Part shown: positions 1-13,340 of the stretch, piece by piece
Position numbering within the stretch: the stretch's first letter is position 1
Layout of the letters: each line of letters starts with the position of its first letter
Assembly (NCBI RefSeq): GCF_016808095.1
Contig: NC_068977.1
Coordinates: 6,074,479 to 6,138,478, forward strand
From: Vigna angularis
Lineage: Eukaryota > Streptophyta > Magnoliopsida > Fabales > Fabaceae
Direction of reading: 5' to 3'
Length of the DNA: 64,000 nt
Position numbers and translations under genes: made by a program
The notes under the pieces: generated by a model
What the model was told of the DNA's origin: nothing
Seen by the model: the letters and a program-made list of their open reading frames with translations, nothing else
Databases searched by the model: none

Positions 1-1081
1 GTCTCCAAGATACTACCTTTCTTAGTATTTTCCTACAAACATTATATATATATATATATAATAAACTATACCAACATTTTGTGTTGAATAATTTTTTCTT
101 TCACGAAAGTGAGGGGAATCCTCCATGGGCATCTTTAACTCATACATTGTAATATTCCATATTTTGTAACAATCACAAAATTAAAACTCAATATTCATTT
201 ATTTGAGATAATTACTATTTTATATATGTATATTATTGAAATTATAATTTTTTTGGTCAAAGTCAACTTTAATTAAAATTTGCACAAAAAAAAATATCGA
301 TTACTATAAAAAAAATTAACTAAATGAAAATTGCAATATATATTCTTAGAATTTATTAAAATTATGTGAAACGTCAAATTTCTTATTCAAGGTTTGTAAC
401 ATTAAAAATAATAAATGAATTTCTAAAAAGTTAGTAAAAGTAAAGTTAGACATTTTTATACTCATAGTAACATACTTACATCCTTATTGTTTTATTATAT
501 ATGATTTATCCTTCATTCATATTTTCATGAGATTAATGAGATAGATTTTACATCTTAAATCAATAAAAAAAAGTGTTTAAACTCGTGTTCAAAATATAAA
601 AAATCAAACATTATTCTTAAAGAATCAAAATGACTCAATTTTTTTTTAAAAAAAGATAACGATGAAAATAATTTTTAAAAATATAAATCTTAAAAAATTA
701 GATAAATAAAGGCAAAATGACAATAAGAATGCAAAGGTGAAAAAGGAAGCAAAGGAAGAACACTCTTTCTTGCGCTACCGGCATCAACGTTGTCATCCTC
801 GGCTTCTTCTTCTTCTTCTCTCCGTTTAAGTGTTCTTCTTCCTTTTGCAGCTTGTTGTGTCGCAGAACCGAACCACTCACCATTCTTTCTAACATACGCA
901 AATGGGTACTTTTTATTTTCCATTCATCCTGTGATTGCAGTGATAAAAGATTGAAACTTTGTGTTTCAATTCGCTTTCTCGTCACTTTTCCCCCCTACCC
1001 ATTTTCACTTTCTTTGTTTTTTTTCTTCTTGGGTTAGATTTTCCGGCAGAGGAGAACGAAGAGGGAAACGTGGAAGAGTTG
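1..1081. other. AT-rich DNA and presumed promoter/leader of the first gene
   Basis: Positions 1-690 are AT-rich with a (TA)n run near 44-61 and show no gene. From about 700 the sequence becomes less AT-rich, and at 960-1040 it is pyrimidine-rich on the plus strand, consistent with the promoter and 5' UTR of the gene starting at 1082. Open frames on the minus strand here are antisense to that leader and look spurious. Confidence 0.4.
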
Positions 1082-4000
1082 ATGATGATGGAAGGAGTAG
1101 CATCAATAGCATTGTTGCCGTGTGGCTCTATCTCAGGACACTTCATCCAACTTCCACATTCTACTTGCTATGGCCTTTCTGGCACTGGTATATCATACAT
1201 GTTCATCTTTTCTTTGTTTGACTGATACATGTTTCCCCTTCTCTTCTCTCCAAAGATTAGGTTAAAACGATTATTTTGTCCTACATGTTCCTACATAAGA
1301 CATGACTTTAAGATAACTTTCTCTATGAAAAAAATGTAAGTTCTAATCTTTATAGGCTTTCATTAGTGCACATTGGTCCGTGCTGATACTATGCTGCTGA
1401 AGTTTGAATTCTTAACAAACTTATTGCATTATATCCTCTAGTAGGGATTGAAAAAATTTCATTCAGGATTGATTTCTAAGTTAGATTCACTTGTAAGCAT
1501 CAAATGATTAAAGAGTGAAAGATTATCACATTAGAATTATTCTCTTGTAATGAACTTTAGGTATTAAGGGATAACTGGTTTGTTTTTATTTAAAATTTTA
1601 AGGGCTCCTTTATGTCCATGCTTTGTACAAGGAATTGATGTAAATGGCCCGTAGGTTCCATATTATTTGACTTAAAATTAAATTAAACTAAATTCATCAA
1701 CTAATTTAACTTCTTGTTAGCCTTTCAGCTAAAGATTGTAGTTATTACTACCAGCTTGCAAGAGTAGTAAATATCCTTTTTAGTGCATCAATTCTTATAC
1801 AACTATTTTTAGTAATTGTTCATGGTCCTGTATTTGATCTGCCTCTTTTATGCGACTTTTTTTATGCACTATTGTATCCATCTAGTAATTACGTGTACTT
1901 TTTTTTTTCATGAAAGAATTGGCATGTGAAAGGGAATGCAGTAGGGGTGAGGATTATCGCGTCATCAAACTCACGATCACAGATTTCAATGTAGTAATTG
2001 TGCCCTTTGTGTTGTTTGTCTTTTCCTTCCTTTGTATACTTTATTCACATTTGGTTTTCGTAAAATAGACAAAGAAAGAGCAAGCCACTGTTGTGGAGTG
2101 CAAAGGCCATGATGCTGCACGGTTCCACAGCATTGATCATATTCATGGGTAAAGCAGTGTTTTCATGTATAGTCTCTTTTTGAGTGCTCACTGTGCTTTA
2201 TGATTTTGTTTTCTAATTTAAGTTGGTTCTTAGTCTGTATAACTTTCTAGTTAAACAGTGAGAATAATATTATTTTGAGGAAACTACATTTCTATAATAA
2301 GGCAACTGCTTAGGTATAAGTTATAATTTTTGGACTATAGTCAAGTCAATGAAGTCAATCTTTGTCATTGGATTCTACAAGTATTTAACTATAATTATGC
2401 TTACAGACAAATGAGCTTGTTGCTGTTTAGCATGCCAATGGAACAGAGCAGCTTATAAGAGACACATAATTAGATAATCCACAAGTTATTATCTAGTTTT
2501 CCTATGGTCCTCGTAAAGATTATTTTCTATTTTACACAAAGTACTTAGTTGGTGTTCTTTGGGATACGTTATTTTAGATTGAACTATTACTCACTATAGT
2601 TTCACACAAATTGGATTTTAGTCACTATTTCCCACTCATCTGGGTTTTTTAGTCCTTATGGTTTCTACTCATTAGGTTATTTCCCCCTATTTGCTGTGAA
2701 GGATTTTTCATTATAGTTTGCAATTATTAAACTACCGGTCCCTAAAAGACTAAAAGTCCAAATGAATTAAACTACCTTTTGTATTTCAACCTGTATTTAA
2801 CATGAGTGATTATCAGTAATTGTCTGTGTTAGATTAATTTTTCTCTATTTATCTTGATTCTTTGTCTTCTGTTGGCTGGTTAGTTCTCTTTCAGAGCATG
2901 TTTGAATTTTTCACACAGATTGAAGTTCTCACTCATTTACATTTTTCTTCACTTTGAATTTTTATGATAACAAGTTCATTGCTAGCATATTCCACTTATT
3001 GTTTGCATCCACCTTTGAACAGTTGGGGTAAGGATATCACTGGTATGGTTGAACAAAAGGATGGGAAGAAAAGAATCTCTGTTTCATTCGAGTGTGAGAC
3101 ACTGAAAGCCGATAAAGCAGCAGAAGATCACATCAAGAAATTCATGCCAAAGTTAGCTGGGATGGATGCTGTTGGTAAGTGAATGTGACACAAGTTACTT
3201 CACACCTTCCACCTACAATAGTTTTTCCATGTTTTCTTCTGTCGGCTGTTTTTAATGCTATCATCTCGTTTACCAAGACCAATGGCATCATGTGATTGGT
3301 GTAGTCAACCTCTCTTAGTATGATAAGGCTTTGGTTGGTTTATTGTTTTTAAATTTATCTTCTGAAGAATCCTTTTTATTTTATCAAAAAAAGGTTAAAC
3401 AATGAAGTAATGGAGAGATGCTCAAAAGAGTATTCTCACAGTTCTAAATTGTTGCTAGTCTTGGATGATAGTTCTACACTCATACACAATTGTGAGATCT
3501 TTGATAATTTATGGTCCTTTTCTTTGCTTTTTCCCTGTTGTGGCCTGTATATCTTTTCATGCACTTTGAATGGAGGAAGTGAAAGCGTAATGAAGAGACC
3601 AGGATTTGATCATGCCATGCAATCTGAACCGAACCATGAGGCATTCTTCTTGGAGTTGCACTTTGCTAAAAGAAACCAGCGTCATATTTCTTATACTTTC
3701 TTTTACTATTAATTGATTAAACCTGAAGATTTCAGCCTGTGGCAGGTTCTAGATGCTGCTGTATTTGATTACTGTGATATTTTGATTCTCATGATTTTTG
3801 CATGGCATGTACTTGCATGGGACACTTTTTTTTCTCTTTCACAGAATCTTGCATTCTTTTGGACCACCAAACTACAATTTTGATATTGAGAAGTGTGATG
3901 CATGCATGAGCTTAAGCACAAAGATACAATCAGTTTAATTTGTTCAATGCATTTTATTATATATCTGGACCAGTTCCTCACCCCTTGCATGCTCAGTGTT

Positions 4001-4093
4001 TTATTTGATGTTTGAATAATTGCAGTTAACATAGGAAAGATGAAGATTTCTGGGTTGGATTTTGGAGCAGAGGAAGATGAAGAGACTGAGTAG
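1082..4093 (+). CDS. Conserved plant protein of 159 aa, five exons, function unknown
   Basis: Spliced reading frame from five exons: 1082-1187, 1917-1990, 2069-2148, 3023-3174 and 4026-4093, all with GT..AG introns and compatible phases (480 nt with stop). The product begins with three consecutive Met codons followed by EGVASIALLPCG, has a central stretch with VECKGHDAARFHSIDHIHGW, then GKKRISVSFECETLKAD and KFMPKLAGMDAVVNIGKMKI, and ends in an acidic tail (GAEEDEETE). No signal peptide or membrane segment is visible, so a soluble intracellular protein is likely. I recognise it as a small conserved plant protein but cannot assign a function. The pattern of a Lys-rich turn, a beta strand ending in SFE, and then a helix up to KKFM faintly recalls the small proteasome-assembly chaperones (PAC4/Pba4 type); that is a weak inference. 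A pyrimidine-rich 5' leader lies upstream (about 980-1080). Confidence 0.82.
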
Positions 4094-6314
4094 AAAAAAA
4101 ATGATATTTTGTAACTAGTTTATGTCCATTAAGAGACTGAAAGAAAGAGTGAAATGACATTATTTGAGCAAATCATGCATAACATTGTTTTGTAGAAAGG
4201 TATGAATGTGTGGTTTGCCTAAAAGTTCATCCTTAATTGAAGAAAATAGGTTCTCCATTCCCAGTTTCTGTATATGTCTTTAAATTGGATTATTGAAGTA
4301 CACAAGGGAAGAATATACTCCATCTGAATGGATAAAAGATAGAAACAGGGCAAATTTAGAACAATAAACACTGTTAACTTATATAACCACAATTTTATGA
4401 GTGAACAACATTTTTAACCCCCAGTGATAATTTTTTAATTATGAGTTTAATGGCTTAGCATTGGCAGTATTTATCATAGTTCTACAGTTAGTCAACCTAT
4501 CACGTGTCAGCAGTGATGTCATTTTTAAAGTAGTATTATTATAGAAGTAAACTAAATTATCATATTTTATATTTGTGATTAGTTTACCAAGTAAAATTAT
4601 TTCACTTTCTTAGCATATAATGTATGTACTCATTTAGAACCTTTTCATACGATCAAAATTAGAAATTCGGGTGTCTATTGCGTGGATCAAAATGTTCCAA
4701 ATTCTTATGAATTAATCATGAGTTAGTAAACCCTCTGGCATGTATTAAAGAAAATTAGGTTAATATCTTCTATAAGAAATTATCTAAGTAATTCTGAAAA
4801 TAATATATTAATTAAGACAATTTTAATGTTATTAGTTTAATTATTTTTTACTTTTGATAAACGAGATACTTTAATCTTATAAAAAGTACTACGAAGATTA
4901 TTATTCCTTTTATCATTATTAAAGTTGAAAATTGTTTACTTAATAAATTTGTGGCCTGTAATTGGTAACATTAATGTCAGATGCGTATATTTATGGCATA
5001 ATGATTGATAAAATGGTCATTGATCAGAATCAGTACGTAAAATTAGTTTCATTTGACAGATACAGTGCAGTTTCAACTGTGTCCATGCAGTCATTGTCAT
5101 GCTAAAAGTTCTCATGATTTTAGGTGGAATGTGTCGAGTGAAAAATACGTTATATCTTATTTTCTTACCTTCATTAATTATTGATTAATAATTTTTTTTT
5201 CTACAATTTTTATTTTCTGATTTCAGTTAATTTCATAGTTAGATAACTAAATACAAAGACTCTGTTCTTGTCTGACAAAAAAATATAAAGATGTTGTCCA
5301 TGTTTGACTGAAAGTATGTGGACTAAGAGCACAACTTTTTAGTATACTCTTTTACTCACAGGTGGACTTCGAAGAGTGGAGCACAAAAATTCTCTTCAAA
5401 TGAATCTGAAATTGGAAAATGCTACTAAATCAAAATGATTTTTAAGAAGTATTAACTATTGCACACCCAGGTCAGAAATCTACAAAACAATTCAGTGTAC
5501 CACATAGTTCTAAGTAAAGAACCACCTTCTATTTGATTTATTAAAAAAAATGTTGGCAATATTTATAATCAGTGGAAAATGCTGGCATGAGTTGAGACAG
5601 CAACATGAAGCATAATGCAATGTGGAGGTTTGAATCAAAATGAGACTTATAGCTGTTGCTGAGCACAGTTTCACCCTTGAGCAAACAGCACTGCGCTCAG
5701 CCAAATTTCATGTTAAGATTGAATTCCAATCTGCCAAGGAAACATCACAATTTCAGATGAAAATTAGATAATGCATACAATGAATGAGTTTGTCTGTCTT
5801 CATTTTTTTCAAAAAGTGTTTTTTAAAAGAATATACATATTTCAGATTCTTTTGGGTGTTTGTCTAATCTGCTTATCTTATAAATAAACAGTTTCCCTTT
5901 TTTTAAAAAAAAAATTAACTGTTAAGTAAGTGATTATCTTAAAAATATTTTCAAAGTCTAACCAAACTGGTCTAACATCATTCGTGTTGTTGGTGTGTTC
6001 TCTAATCAGATTTGGAGTTTCATCTTGATAATCTGCATAATAAAAATTCTAATAAATGTCAATGGATATTACCCAGATGAAACTTCAATTCTGATGAGAG
6101 AATAGTATCCATTTCTACAAACTTTTAACCAATAATAAACTGAAACACCTGTTAAAAAAGATAAGTTGTTGCTCATCAACATAACCAAAATTCATGAAAA
6201 TGGGTCTAGTTCTCACATAGAACTAGTTTTTCATTCATAAAAAATGATAATTAAATATTACAGGAAATTATGGACTTCACAGACACAGGAAAATACCTGA
6301 GAATCATTAATATC
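4094..6314. other. Convergent intergenic region between gene 1 and the F-box gene
   Basis: Holds the 3' UTRs of the two convergent genes and AT-rich spacer. No domain-bearing frame, RNA gene or transposon end was recognised. Confidence 0.4.
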
Positions 6315-7061
6315 TTACTCATTTTCAGATACATCCTCTGAATCAGACAGTGGTAACAATGTGCAGACCCCAAGCAAGTGACCATTTAGGCAGACATAAT
6401 ACTCAATATAATCTTTATGGGAACCCAACCTGCACTTAGCAGTTTGTGGAATCATATTGGCCTGTAGCATACTCCACAACTTAGCCTTACAATAGGGGCA
6501 AATCTCGGTTGGATGGAGCTGTGCACCTCTGTTAATTATCATCTTCTTAACGTTTGATGATGCAAACGACTTGAAAATTCCTCTGAAGAATCCTAAATCA
6601 CCAGCTTCACCTTGGTCAATATGCTCACAAGGCTCAGACACATACAAAACATCATTCAGACACTGTGGCATGAGAAAGCTCTTTCCTAGTGTTTTAGAAA
6701 ACCGAGTCTTGTTAACAAAGTGACCAGGAACCTCAACATTATCGAACAAACCACCTTGTGTGCAACCAGAACAGAATATGAGAAGCTTCCCCAGAGCCCT
6801 CCAGTTCCCATCTGCACTGTGACTTCCACTGGATTGCAGATCAAGCATCATCTTAGGAGCTCTTGTTCTGCAAAACTCTTTCCATAAAACCCTCTTTGCA
6901 ATATCATCAAACCATTTGCATGCACACGACAGTGTAGCAATTAGATTGGGGTTCCAATTCAAATGCTGAAACACCAAGAATATCACATCTTCACTTAAAT
7001 GTCCCTTGGTGCATTGACAACTAGCTGAATGTACACATCGATACTGCTTAGTGAGAATCAT
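6315..7061 (-). CDS. EID1-like F-box protein (EDL family)
   Basis: Intronless coding frame of 248 aa when started at the ATG at 7061-7059 (MILTKQYRCVHSASCQC). An in-frame ATG 33 nt upstream (7094) also exists, but the family normally begins at the internal Met, and a splice acceptor (..cttcag before 7070) lies between the two, so the upstream ATG is probably intronic. The F-box lies near the N-terminus (HLSEDVIFLVFQHLNWNP, then LSCACKWFDDIAKRVLWKEF). It is followed by the family-specific Cys/His-rich region (HPTEICPYCKAKLWSM) and a C-terminus ending LLPLSDSEDVSENE. Members related to EID1 of phytochrome-A signalling join SCF E3 ligases through ASK proteins. Arabidopsis EDL1-3 have similar length, and EDL3 acts in ABA and flowering responses; that is family knowledge, and which paralogue this matches cannot be fixed here. 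Long 5' leader: see the separate entry. Confidence 0.9.
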   Translation of the reverse strand: MILTKQYRCVHSASCQCTKGHLSEDVIFLVFQHLNWNPNLIATLSCACKWFDDIAKRVLWKEFCRTRAPKMMLDLQSSGSHSADGNWRALGKLLIFCSGCTQGGLFDNVEVPGHFVNKTRFSKTLGKSFLMPQCLNDVLYVSEPCEHIDQGEAGDLGFFRGIFKSFASSNVKKMIINRGAQLHPTEICPYCKAKLWSMLQANMIPQTAKCRLGSHKDYIEYYVCLNGHLLGVCTLLPLSDSEDVSENE

Positions 7062-7070
7062 TTTCTTCAC

Positions 7071-8520
7071 CTGAAGTTTACACAGAACACTCATTAGTTT
7101 CTTATTATTACTTTTTCCATGTCATACTTTAGAATATTCATACATATGACAAATCTTAATGACCAGATTTCTTAATTGTGCAATTCATGTTAATCAGGAA
7201 ACATCAGGATATAACTAATGTAATGTAACCAATACTGAACTATGCAAACAATAACATCCAAAACGCATACCATATAACTAGAATTGACATCATCAAACTG
7301 CTTTCTAACATACTAAAGGTTTTTTCAAGAAAATATATGTTTTTCTCCCTCCCAATGCTCTGGTCTGTGGTGAACTTCACGAGTATATTGTTATTCAGTA
7401 TCTTACTAGTCTTAAAATCTATAGTGCATGGATATGATATTTGTAGTAAATACAACAGAATATGTAAATTGAGCTATCTATGCTTCATAAGTTATAATCA
7501 ATAAAATCCTATCTATATCTTCAAACAGAAAATGAAGGGTGTAAATTTCCATGGAAGGAGGAATGAAACAACTGATGAAGCAATATTCATAAAGAATGAG
7601 GCATGAAATATAAACCACTAGTTCTTACAACAAAACTCAAATGCAGAAAACAAATATCATAGATAGAGCGGTATTTCAGTTCAAGCAACAGTACTGCAAC
7701 CAAGACCAGCCTTAAAAATTCTTCAAAATTCAAGCATCTAAGAGTGAAAAACGATATCAAACCATACGTACATAAAAAAAGATAATTAAATGCATCAGAC
7801 AAAGTTAAGCATTCCAGAGCTACACGTAAATGAAAATTTTCATTTCCCAACACCAATAACCCAATCTACAGCAGCCACGTCACAGAACAAAGTTAAAAGA
7901 CATGACACATCTCACATGGCACCTGAAGCTTAACATAAATTCCTTAATCCTTACTACATAGACAAATCTAAACTCCAAAATGACCCTTCACTAGATTCCA
8001 CAGAATCCCCACTCAAAACTATAAATTTAAGAAAACCCTCCTTTCAAACGAAAAAGAAAAATTAAACTACCAAAAAAGAAGAGAAAAATGGATCGGTATC
8101 TAGAAATTAGATATAAAAAAAAATACAAGAAAAACCAAAGCAAAACAAACCCAGATTGTGACTCAGCTTACGGAACCGGCTTTAGCCATAAAAGAAACAA
8201 TGGTTTGCTTTGTGGGAAAGAAAAGGGAAAAGGGTATCTGAGAAACAGTAAAATCAAAAACAGACAAGAAGAAAAGTAGCAACTTGTTTGCAAAAGTGGC
8301 GTAAAATTATCTGTAATTTTCACCTCTGAGAAGGGACAATTCGGTCCACAAAAAGCACAGGGCAACACACTCAACTCGAAGCAGCAAAAATGCAAAGAGA
8401 TAAAGAGAAGAGAAGGTACGAGGAAGAAAACCAAAGAAGATGAAAAAAAAAAGCAAGAAAAAGAACCATAAACAGAAACGTTTGAAGAGGAAAAAAAGTG
8501 TAATATATTTGAAGACATGC
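7071..8520 (-). promoter_or_regulatory. Probable 5' UTR exon and leader intron of the EID1-like F-box gene
   Basis: On the minus strand a strong acceptor (cttcag) ends at 7071, just upstream of the F-box start codon. Candidate donors are gtaagc at 8171-8166 and gtgaaa at 8323-8318. The stretch 8324-8520 is strongly pyrimidine-rich on the minus strand (TTTCTT runs), as in plant 5' leaders. I infer a leader exon around 8172-8520 joined to 7070 by an intron of about 1.1 kb. The exact donor and the transcription start are not determined by sequence alone, and the small open frames in this interval look spurious. Confidence 0.4.
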
Positions 8521-8559
8521 ATAGAGTAACTGAGTGAGTACGGATTCTATCAAGGACAA

Positions 8560-11188
8560 ATCATACTGTGAAACGTGTCAACGATGTCATCTTGGTCCAG
8601 CTGGCACAGCACGATTCTAAAGTAGCATTTCGAAGGCTGATTTTGTAGGGTATTCAAAATTCAACCAAGTTGTCTCAAACACTTTCTTCTGAGTTTTTAA
8701 AGAAAAATATTTTTTTAATAATAATTCAAAAAAGTATTCTTTTTATTTCCTCTTTACAAAACCATGAAATATAATGTCTTAATTACTCACTTTCCTTAAT
8801 TTCTCATCAATAATAAATAATAAAGAAAAGAAATGTAAGTGTGTAGTGTACTTACAAGTTTATTTGAATTGGTAAACAAGGAGTTAAATCCATCAATCAA
8901 TTATAAAGATGATTAATATTAATGTTGAATAAGTTTATAAGAAGATAGTAATTATTGTAATTAGGTCGTTGTTAATGAAAAACTTATTTTAAAATTTATA
9001 AATATATTTAAGGTAAAAGATTAAGTTATTTGTATTTATTGTATAATTAATATCTAAACGATTAAATATTAAACTGAATTTAACATCAAAATGTTTTCTA
9101 AAATTATTTTATGAATATTTTAGATGAACAATTACGATAGAACTTAAAATTAAATACAATTTTTAGATCTTTACACGTAGAATGGTTGATCTCGATTTTA
9201 TTGATCTCGATTTTATATTTCAAAATTGATTTTATATCTCAAAATCGTAAGAAACAATTATTATATATTTTTTTATGAGAGAAAAAGAAACAAATAAAAA
9301 AGAATGAAATGAAATAGATAAAAAAAAATAGTTGGTAAGTTCTGTTTATTAAATATGATGTTTAGTAAAGAGAAAACATTACATGGGTGATAAAATAAAA
9401 TGAGTTATCTAATAAAATAGAAATAACTTATTGAATTGTTTAATTCTAAAATTATTATTATTATTATATTTTAATATATTGTTAAAGATTTTATTTCATT
9501 TTCTTTAACCAAGACTAAAAAGGATTATTTCTAGGTACAGTTCACGTCTGCCAGGTGTCGCTTTCTTAATGTTTGGGCTTTCATTTTCAATTTTTTTATT
9601 TATATTTAATTGATATTGTTATTTTGTGTCAACTTGGTGCTTTATCTTTCAGCTGTCAATATTTTTTTAGTTTTTTAGCTAAATAAACACAACTTGCAAT
9701 TTCTTTATTCTTCTTCTTGCTTTCTCACTTGTCTCAACCTTTTTCTCTTCTTTCTATTGGATTCAACCAAATTTACAATTTTGGCTTTATAATAGTAAGT
9801 AAAAGTAAAATATTGAAATTAGTCTCATTAGTTTCATAATTTGTTATTTTGTATTTGTTATAAATTATATAAATAATTTTTAAGGTATTTTATTAAGATT
9901 ATAAAACAAAATCTAGTAGTATTTAATTAATATTTTTCTTAAATTATAAGAATATGTTGATTTAGAAAAATTATACTATTCACAACGTGTCTTACATTAG
10001 TTGTTTTCAAAATGAAATGCTTTTAACTATAGTTAAAAAGTGCATTGATAAATAACTATGAAGGAAAAGAGAAAATAATGATAGATAAGATACGTAAGAT
10101 AATGAAAAGGACAGGAAAAGGAAAGAAAAAGACGAAAATGGGCTTGTATTACAATTTTTCAAAAATATAAAACTCAATAAACTTAAAATATTTATTTAAA
10201 CGTTAGTAAAACAAGTTAATTAAAATTATATTTTTGCCCTTTTAATAAAAAAAATAAGCTTGCTATGTTTAAATTTATTTTCATTTTGATTTTATAAAAA
10301 TATTTTTAATATTTTAAAATTTTAAAATTTAAAATTTATTTATTTTTAAATATTTTCTTACTTGAATAAAGAATGAAAAATAGAACAAAAAGAAACTAGC
10401 TAATTAAAATTATTTGGAAAAAAAATTATATTTTTTTAAATGCTAACAGCATATAAATTATTATCCATATATTTAATTTAAAGTTAATCGTCTTTTTGTT
10501 ACATATGCATACACATGTATTTCGATTTAACCCTACAATAATATCCAAATACTCACTATTAGTATTACTTAAATTTAATATTAAGAGAATTGTTTGACAC
10601 TGGTGAAAATAAGATTGTCTTAGAAAATATTTACAAGAAATTAGAAAATATGTTATTGCTCTCTACTACAGAGTCATATTTTATATTTAATTCCTCCAAA
10701 AACTTTTGTTTGACTTTTGATTCCTGTAAAATTCCTTTTTATCCTTATTTTTTTTTATAAATATGGAAACTTTTTGTTTTACTGTTTTTCGGAAAAAAAT
10801 TAACAAGAACTAAAAATAAATTATTCTCCTATCACAGGATAAAACAAAAAGAACATACCAAAAAAAAAAACTAAAATGAAATGAAAAACAGTTATTTTTT
10901 TTAAACCACGAGACAAAACATAGAAAATCAAATATTTACATATCATGTTTAGATCCTAATTTTCATATCTATCTGAGAAATTGGAACAAACTAAATATTT
11001 CCAAAATTTCAAGATGAAATGTTTTAGGAGATCAAATTACAAAAAAACATGAAAGAGAGGTAAATAAATAAATAAAATATATAAAGTAAGTATATATAGA
11101 TTAAAATACCAATAATGTCTAATTTTTAAATGAGGTTTTAAATACAGTATAATATGAATTTTTATATTTCTTTTCAAAGTAAACCTAT
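8560..11188. other. AT-rich intergenic region
   Basis: Promoter side of the F-box gene followed by A/T-homopolymer-rich DNA up to the MULE. No gene or clear element seen. Confidence 0.4.
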
Positions 11189-11197
11189 TAAAAAAAA

Positions 11198-11435
11198 GGT
11201 TTAATTGCTTCCTTTGTCCTCAGTTTGGTTGAATTGTGTCAAATTCATCCTCATTTTTAAAAAAAGTTTCATTGTCATCCTCACGTGGTGTAAAAGTGTC
11301 AATTGAATCCAAACATAGAAAAAATTTGTGTCAATGTAGTCATCTCCGTTAAATACACACTAACGGTGTTAAGTGGCTGATTATTTGGCACTAGAGAATT
11401 AAAACGTGGCAAATGAGTCACAGTAGTGGTAATGA
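11198..11435. repeat. Left terminal inverted repeat of the MULE
   Basis: 238 bp; pairs with 12194-12430. Confidence 0.93.
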
Positions 11436-12193
11436 GTCATCCAGATTCTAACGCCTCCTTGCGACACCATCAACTATTGCCCGCAGCTTCTTAACAATAA
11501 TCAAGAACAAAATGCGACAGGGTCTTCTTCCGCGCGACTCAACCTGCCCAAAATTGCCAAGAAAGGAAAAAAATATTCCGAAATTACAAGATGAAGAACA
11601 CCAATCTACAGAGAGGAAAACAAGAAACCCACTCAAATCGCAAAATCAGAAACCCCCAAATTTCCAAGTCGCGACAATAAGGAACCCCAAACTTCGAGTC
11701 AGACGCGACTTCCCTTCACTGCGAATACGCCGGAACACGAACCTAGCGCGGAGGCGCCGCTACTGCAAAGGCGTCGCGGCTTCAACATCCACCACGCCGC
11801 GATAAAATGAAAGACACGCCTGAGCCATTCAAAATCGCCTCCCTCCCTGCAGGAACGAACCGGCCACGAAGAAGCGAAAGGGAGTCTTCCCTCCCTGCGA
11901 AGCACGAACCAGAAATTGGGAAGAGGAAAAGGAGGTTCGCGCCTCCCTCACCGCGGAACGAATAAAGCGACAAAAAAAAAAGAAAATGGGTGCCTCCATC
12001 TTCTTATGAAGCCGCGACAGGGAGGAGAAGAAGAAAACAAACCCTAAGTTGGGTTATTCAAGAATAGAAACGAGGATTGAGGAAAGATTTGGACTTCTAG
12101 AATTGAAATTTTCAAATTGAATTTAATTAAGGTTAATCTGAAATCTCAATCGTCGAGTTCTTCCTTCCTAAGGACTGCCACGTCATTGACACG

Positions 12194-12430
12194 TCATTAC
12201 CACTACTGTGACTCATTTGCCACGTTTTAATTCTCTAGTGCCAAATAATCAACCACTTAACACCGTTAGTGTGTATTTAACGGAGATGACTACATTGACA
12301 CAAATTTTTTCTATGTTTGGATTCAATTGACACTTTTACACCACGTGAGGACGACAATGAAACTTTTTTAAAAATGAGGATGAATTTGACACAATTCAAC
12401 CAAACTGGGGACAAAGGAAGCAATTAAACC
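12194..12430. repeat. Right terminal inverted repeat of the MULE
   Basis: 237 bp; inverted copy of 11198-11435. Confidence 0.93.
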
Positions 12431-13340
12431 TAAAAAAAATGATCGAAATAAATCCACTTCTACCTTAATTTCTATAACTTGGATCTGTTGAGAATTTGAG
12501 TTTTCACGACCTGAATTCTCAATATAAAATAACTTTTTACATCTTTTTTTTTTTCAAATTTTTTAGAAAAAATAGAAAAAAAAAATCATCTCAGAATTCA
12601 GTTGTTGGAGATCACATGTTGATATGATTTTTTTTTCAATTTCATTTTTAAAAATTGAGTCTATGAAGACCAAATTCTCAATCTGTAAACATTAAATGGG
12701 TCTAATCTGGAAATTAAGGTGAGAATGAGTTTAGTTGAGTAAACCTTTTTAAAAGGAATATATTTTTAGGAAAAAAAATTGTGATAATGGAAAAAAAAAT
12801 GTAAAACATTTCTACCAAATCTCTCTTTTCATACTCAACTGCTCAAACCCATAAACCCAAATATCATTATTATGAAAATTAACCAAATTTACCATTGTTA
12901 ATAATAATATCAGACTTAATAACAATATAAAATTAAATGCATAAACTGTGAAGATGGTATTCACAAAAAAATGTTAATGACGTCAAGAACAAGGTTAATG
13001 AGTTGGTTAATATTTATTGTACAGTTTCAGTCAGTCATATGCCAAGGATATATTTGTGAGGAGTTAGGAAGAACCATCGTTAAAATGGCACAATTAAAGA
13101 ACCTTGTCGATTAGTCATTCATCAAGTTAATTGACTATTATTAAACATACTTAGAGATAAAGTATAATTGTTTATAATTGGATTATAATTAAGTTGTTAC
13201 TAATCAAAAGTCTTCTCCGAAATTTATAAATATAAATTTAAGATAAGGTGATAAGAGATTTTGTATTTACTATACTATTAAAACTTTAGCGGTTGAATTT
13301 TTACTGACTTTAGCATCAGAGTACTTGTGTAGGTAACATC

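Larger units (their letters stand above)
11198..12430. mobile_element. Non-autonomous Mutator-like element (MULE) with ~237-bp TIRs and exact 9-bp TSD
   Basis: Terminal inverted repeats at 11198-11435 and 12194-12430 begin GGTTTAATTGCTTCC and differ by only three substitutions and one base of an A-run over ~237 bp. The element is flanked by an identical 9-bp target-site duplication, TAAAAAAAA, at 11189-11197 and 12431-12439. Long TIRs plus a 9-bp duplication are the hallmarks of the Mutator superfamily. The 758-bp interior is far more GC-rich than its surroundings and contains many GCGAC/GTCGC words. No transposase frame is seen; the short open frames inside do not resemble known domains. The near identity of the TIRs suggests recent insertion. 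Confidence 0.93.

Noticed and set aside
3410..3712. 100-codon plus-strand frame in the fourth intron of the first gene
   Set aside because: Not flanked by suitable splice sites, interrupts no conserved block, and the gene product is complete without it.
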